8,031 nt of DNA from Flavobacteriales bacterium (lineage in GTDB: Bacteria > Bacteroidota > Bacteroidia > Flavobacteriales > Flavobacteriaceae): NCBI GenBank assembly GCA_015494775.1, contig WGAP01000172.1, positions 1 to 8,031 of the forward strand. The letters run 5' to 3'. The position numbers were made by a program, and so were the translations under genes. Position 1 is the first letter of the stretch; each line of letters starts with the position of its first letter. This document shows, piece by piece, positions 7,099-8,031 of this stretch. Under the pieces are notes generated by a model. That model had not been told where the DNA came from. It did no database searches and saw only the letters and a list, made by a program, of their open reading frames with translations.

Positions 7099-7626
7099 TC
7101 AATCTTCGGATGAGCGCAAATTTAACGTTTTTTGCAGGATTGGCCAAAGTGCCCGGGCCGCCGCATCCGCATCGGGAAAATCGTTGCGAAAAATCAACTT
7201 GGCCCGCCGGTAATCGGGCAAGCGAGCTTCGTAATGAGCGCGGGCTTGCCTATCGTCGCTTTGCCAAAGAGGCCGGTCGGTGTCCGACGCGGCCAGACGT
7301 TCACGGATGGTTTCCCAAGGCGTGTCCACGAACACCCGCAGCGAATAGGTGTCCACCATATGGCGGTTGAAGGGCTCGGTGAGCGTTCCGCCTCCCAGGG
7401 CCAAGATGAGCCGGTCGCGTTCGGCCAAAATCTCGTTCAGCGCCTTGTTCTCGGCTATGCGAAGCGCCCGTTCGCCGTATTGGCGGATAATACGGGCGGG
7501 CGTCAGTCCGGTGGCGGCGGCAATAAAATCGTCCAGGTCGATAAAGTCCCAACCTGACAGCCGTGCCAAGGCCCGTCCCAATGCGGTTTTTCCCGCGCCC
7601 ATATAACCCGACAGGGTGATGATCAT
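7099..7626 (-). CDS. aroK: Shikimate kinase
   Basis: Phosphorylates shikimate with ATP to shikimate 3-phosphate in the chorismate pathway (cytoplasm). The 175-residue protein has all the expected signatures: Walker A GYMGAGKT (7-14, K13), DLDD with shikimate-binding D32, the GERALRIAE segment with R56, GGG at 78-80, lid-region R118 in DTDRPLW, and R135 in YEARLPDYRRA. Length is typical. The start is ATG 7626, because MIITLSGYMG begins exactly at the first strand before the P-loop. The open frame extends to 7776, but those 50 residues are translated from the intergenic hairpin region and lack family similarity. It is the first gene of the minus-strand cluster; the DNA upstream is unusually structured. 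Confidence 0.95.
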   Translation of the reverse strand: MIITLSGYMGAGKTALGRALARLSGWDFIDLDDFIAAATGLTPARIIRQYGERALRIAENKALNEILAERDRLILALGGGTLTEPFNRHMVDTYSLRVFVDTPWETIRERLAASDTDRPLWQSDDRQARAHYEARLPDYRRAKLIFRNDFPDADAAARALWPILQKTLNLRSSED

Positions 7627-7641
7627 CGCTTTGCTTTGGCG

Positions 7642-7649
7642 TAAAGATA
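7642..7649 (-). promoter_or_regulatory. Possible -7 element of an aroK promoter
   Basis: On the minus strand TATCTTTA fits TAnnTTTG except for the last base and lies 15 bases before the aroK ATG, giving a leader of only about 8-10 bases. I find no TTTG or TTG at the expected distance upstream, so support is weak. Confidence 0.3.
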
Positions 7650-7736
7650 GGCATTTTGGCGGGACGTTCGATACCTGTATGCCGCTACAATGATTGCAGT
7701 AGGAGAATGATTTTGGGGCTCCACAAGCCGTCGGGG

Positions 7737-7770
7737 CGCCGGCGGCGGAATGAAAATTCCGCTGCCGGCG
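7737..7770. repeat. 15-bp hairpin with GAAA loop
   Basis: Arms 7737-7751 and 7756-7770 pair over 15 positions with a single G-T wobble (7744/7763) and enclose GAAA. Neither side has a T run at the stem base, so it does not look like a simple terminator. The GNRA-type loop would be very stable if the plus strand is transcribed. Confidence 0.75.
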
Positions 7771-7867
7771 GCGCAAAAAGGTTTAGCGGACAATGTTTTG
7801 ATGCGGGATTTATCGATAACCCAACGCCTCGGCAGGGAAAATTTTGCCGTTTTTTTGCGCCGCCGGC
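7764..7867. repeat. Perfect 16-bp inverted repeat enclosing 72 bp
   Basis: Bases 7764-7779 (GCCGGCGGCGCAAAAA) are exactly the reverse complement of 7852-7867. The 72-base interior contains the palindrome TTATCGATAA (7811-7820). The layout is like a very small element with terminal inverted repeats, but no target duplication is evident. The outer arms also take part in the neighbouring hairpins. Confidence 0.7.
7830..7856 (+). terminator. Terminator-like hairpin without an assigned upstream gene
   Basis: CGGCA (7830-7834) pairs with TGCCG (7845-7849), extended by three G-T wobbles around an AAAA loop, and seven T residues follow (7850-7856). The shape fits a weak intrinsic terminator for plus-strand transcription, but no plus-strand gene ends before it. 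The T run is also part of the 16-bp inverted repeat, so it may have another role. Confidence 0.35.
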
Positions 7868-7891
7868 CCCGCGCCTTGCGCGGCGCCGGCG
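7861..7891. repeat. GC-only long hairpin
   Basis: Arms 7861-7874 and 7878-7891 pair at 13 of 14 positions around a CTT loop; the only mismatch is C7868/C7884. All pairs are G-C. The right arm lies within the 12-base palindrome GGCGCCGGCGCC (7882-7893), which shares its first ten bases with 7735-7744. Confidence 0.7.
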
Positions 7892-7909
7892 CCCCTTGTC
7901 TTGTTCCGC

Positions 7910-8012
7910 GGGCTACGAAGCCCTTTGCCGTCTCGCTACGCTCGGCGGCTGCGGTCTTCTTCGCCTGCTCCGGCAGCCCGTTCCGGTCTGCCTTCGCGGC
8001 TTCGGGAGCCGC
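7910..8012. repeat. Series of small hairpins to the window edge
   Basis: Three short stems occur in succession: GGGCT/AGCCC around ACGA (7910-7923), CTGC/GCAG around TCCG (7965-7976), and GCGGCT/AGCCGC around TCGGG (7996-8012). A CGCTACGC stretch lies between the first two. Short GC-rich stems appear by chance in such sequence, but their regular succession next to the longer hairpins suggests one structured block. Confidence 0.45.
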
Positions 8013-8031
8013 CTGCGACGTCTCCCTTCGC

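Larger units (their letters stand above)
7627..8031. other. GC-rich, palindrome-packed region upstream of aroK
   Basis: 405 bases without a confirmed gene. The part next to aroK (7627-7730) is ordinary mixed sequence with a possible -7 box and one small hairpin (7717-7729). From about 7731 to the edge it becomes a dense set of inverted repeats built on GCGCCGGC-type cores, with far higher GC than the genes. A plus-strand frame is open from ATG 7750 to the edge (94 codons; Arg/Ala/Ser/Phe-rich, unrecognised). The complementary minus-strand frame is broken by stops. I read the block as a repeat or structured element; it could extend beyond the window. Confidence 0.6.

Noticed and set aside
7052..7147. 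32-residue N-terminal extension of the M3 peptidase
   Set aside because: It would overlap the 3' end of aroK by about 49 bases and has no conserved sequence. It contains a basic-hydrophobic stretch, but not a proper signal peptide.
7627..7776. 50-residue N-terminal extension of shikimate kinase
   Set aside because: The family starts just before the P-loop, and the extension is read from the hairpin region with Cys/Arg/Pro-rich sequence; ATG 7626 is the better start.
7731..8031. CRISPR array or integration site
   Set aside because: The repeats are inverted and unequal, without regular direct repeats and spacers, and no integrase or tRNA is near.

Overview
The window looks like a chromosomal piece of a member of the Bacteroidota. 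The main signs are a C-terminal type IX secretion (T9SS) sorting domain, a DUF4290 protein (a family I know from this phylum) directly in front of murA, a promoter-like TTTG-N19-TAAATTTT element close to the Bacteroidota consensus (TTTG-N19-TAnnTTTG), and gene starts without clear Shine-Dalgarno sequences. I cannot place it below phylum level. Apart from the last 400 bases it is ordinary housekeeping DNA.

Layout. Bases 1-690 (+) hold the 3' end of a secreted or surface protein with a beta-sandwich-like domain and a T9SS tail. A strong hairpin terminator (712-744) separates it from the end of a long minus-strand cluster running from 7626 down to 743. In transcription order the cluster is: shikimate kinase (aroK), an M3 zinc peptidase of the Dcp type, a small two-helix membrane protein, a DUF493 (YbeD-like) protein, a DUF4290 protein, murA, and a dGTPase (dgt). 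Most junctions overlap: GTGA (4 nt), 23 nt, TAATG (1 nt) and 8 nt. Gaps of 47 nt (aroK/dcp) and 27 nt (DUF493/DUF4290) are the only spaces. A promoter-like element lies in the second gap and could give DUF4290-murA-dgt its own transcript.

How the genes fit together. MurA makes the first committed peptidoglycan precursor. AroK feeds aromatic amino acid and chorismate synthesis, Dcp trims peptides, and dGTPase adjusts the dNTP pool. They do not form one pathway; the shared theme is growth and envelope housekeeping. MurA carries Asp at the position of the usual fosfomycin-reactive Cys, which predicts intrinsic fosfomycin insensitivity.

Bases 7627-8031, upstream of aroK, have no confirmed gene. 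They are very GC-rich and packed with inverted repeats: a 15-bp hairpin with a GAAA loop, a perfect 16-bp inverted repeat enclosing 72 bp, a 13-of-14-pair GC hairpin, and several small hairpins running to the window edge. A plus-strand reading frame stays open through it from 7750 to the edge. This is the only part that ordinary gene annotation does not explain. It could be a dispersed palindromic repeat, a structured RNA or the start of an atypical ORF. I see no CRISPR array, tRNA, rRNA, transposase or defence system.
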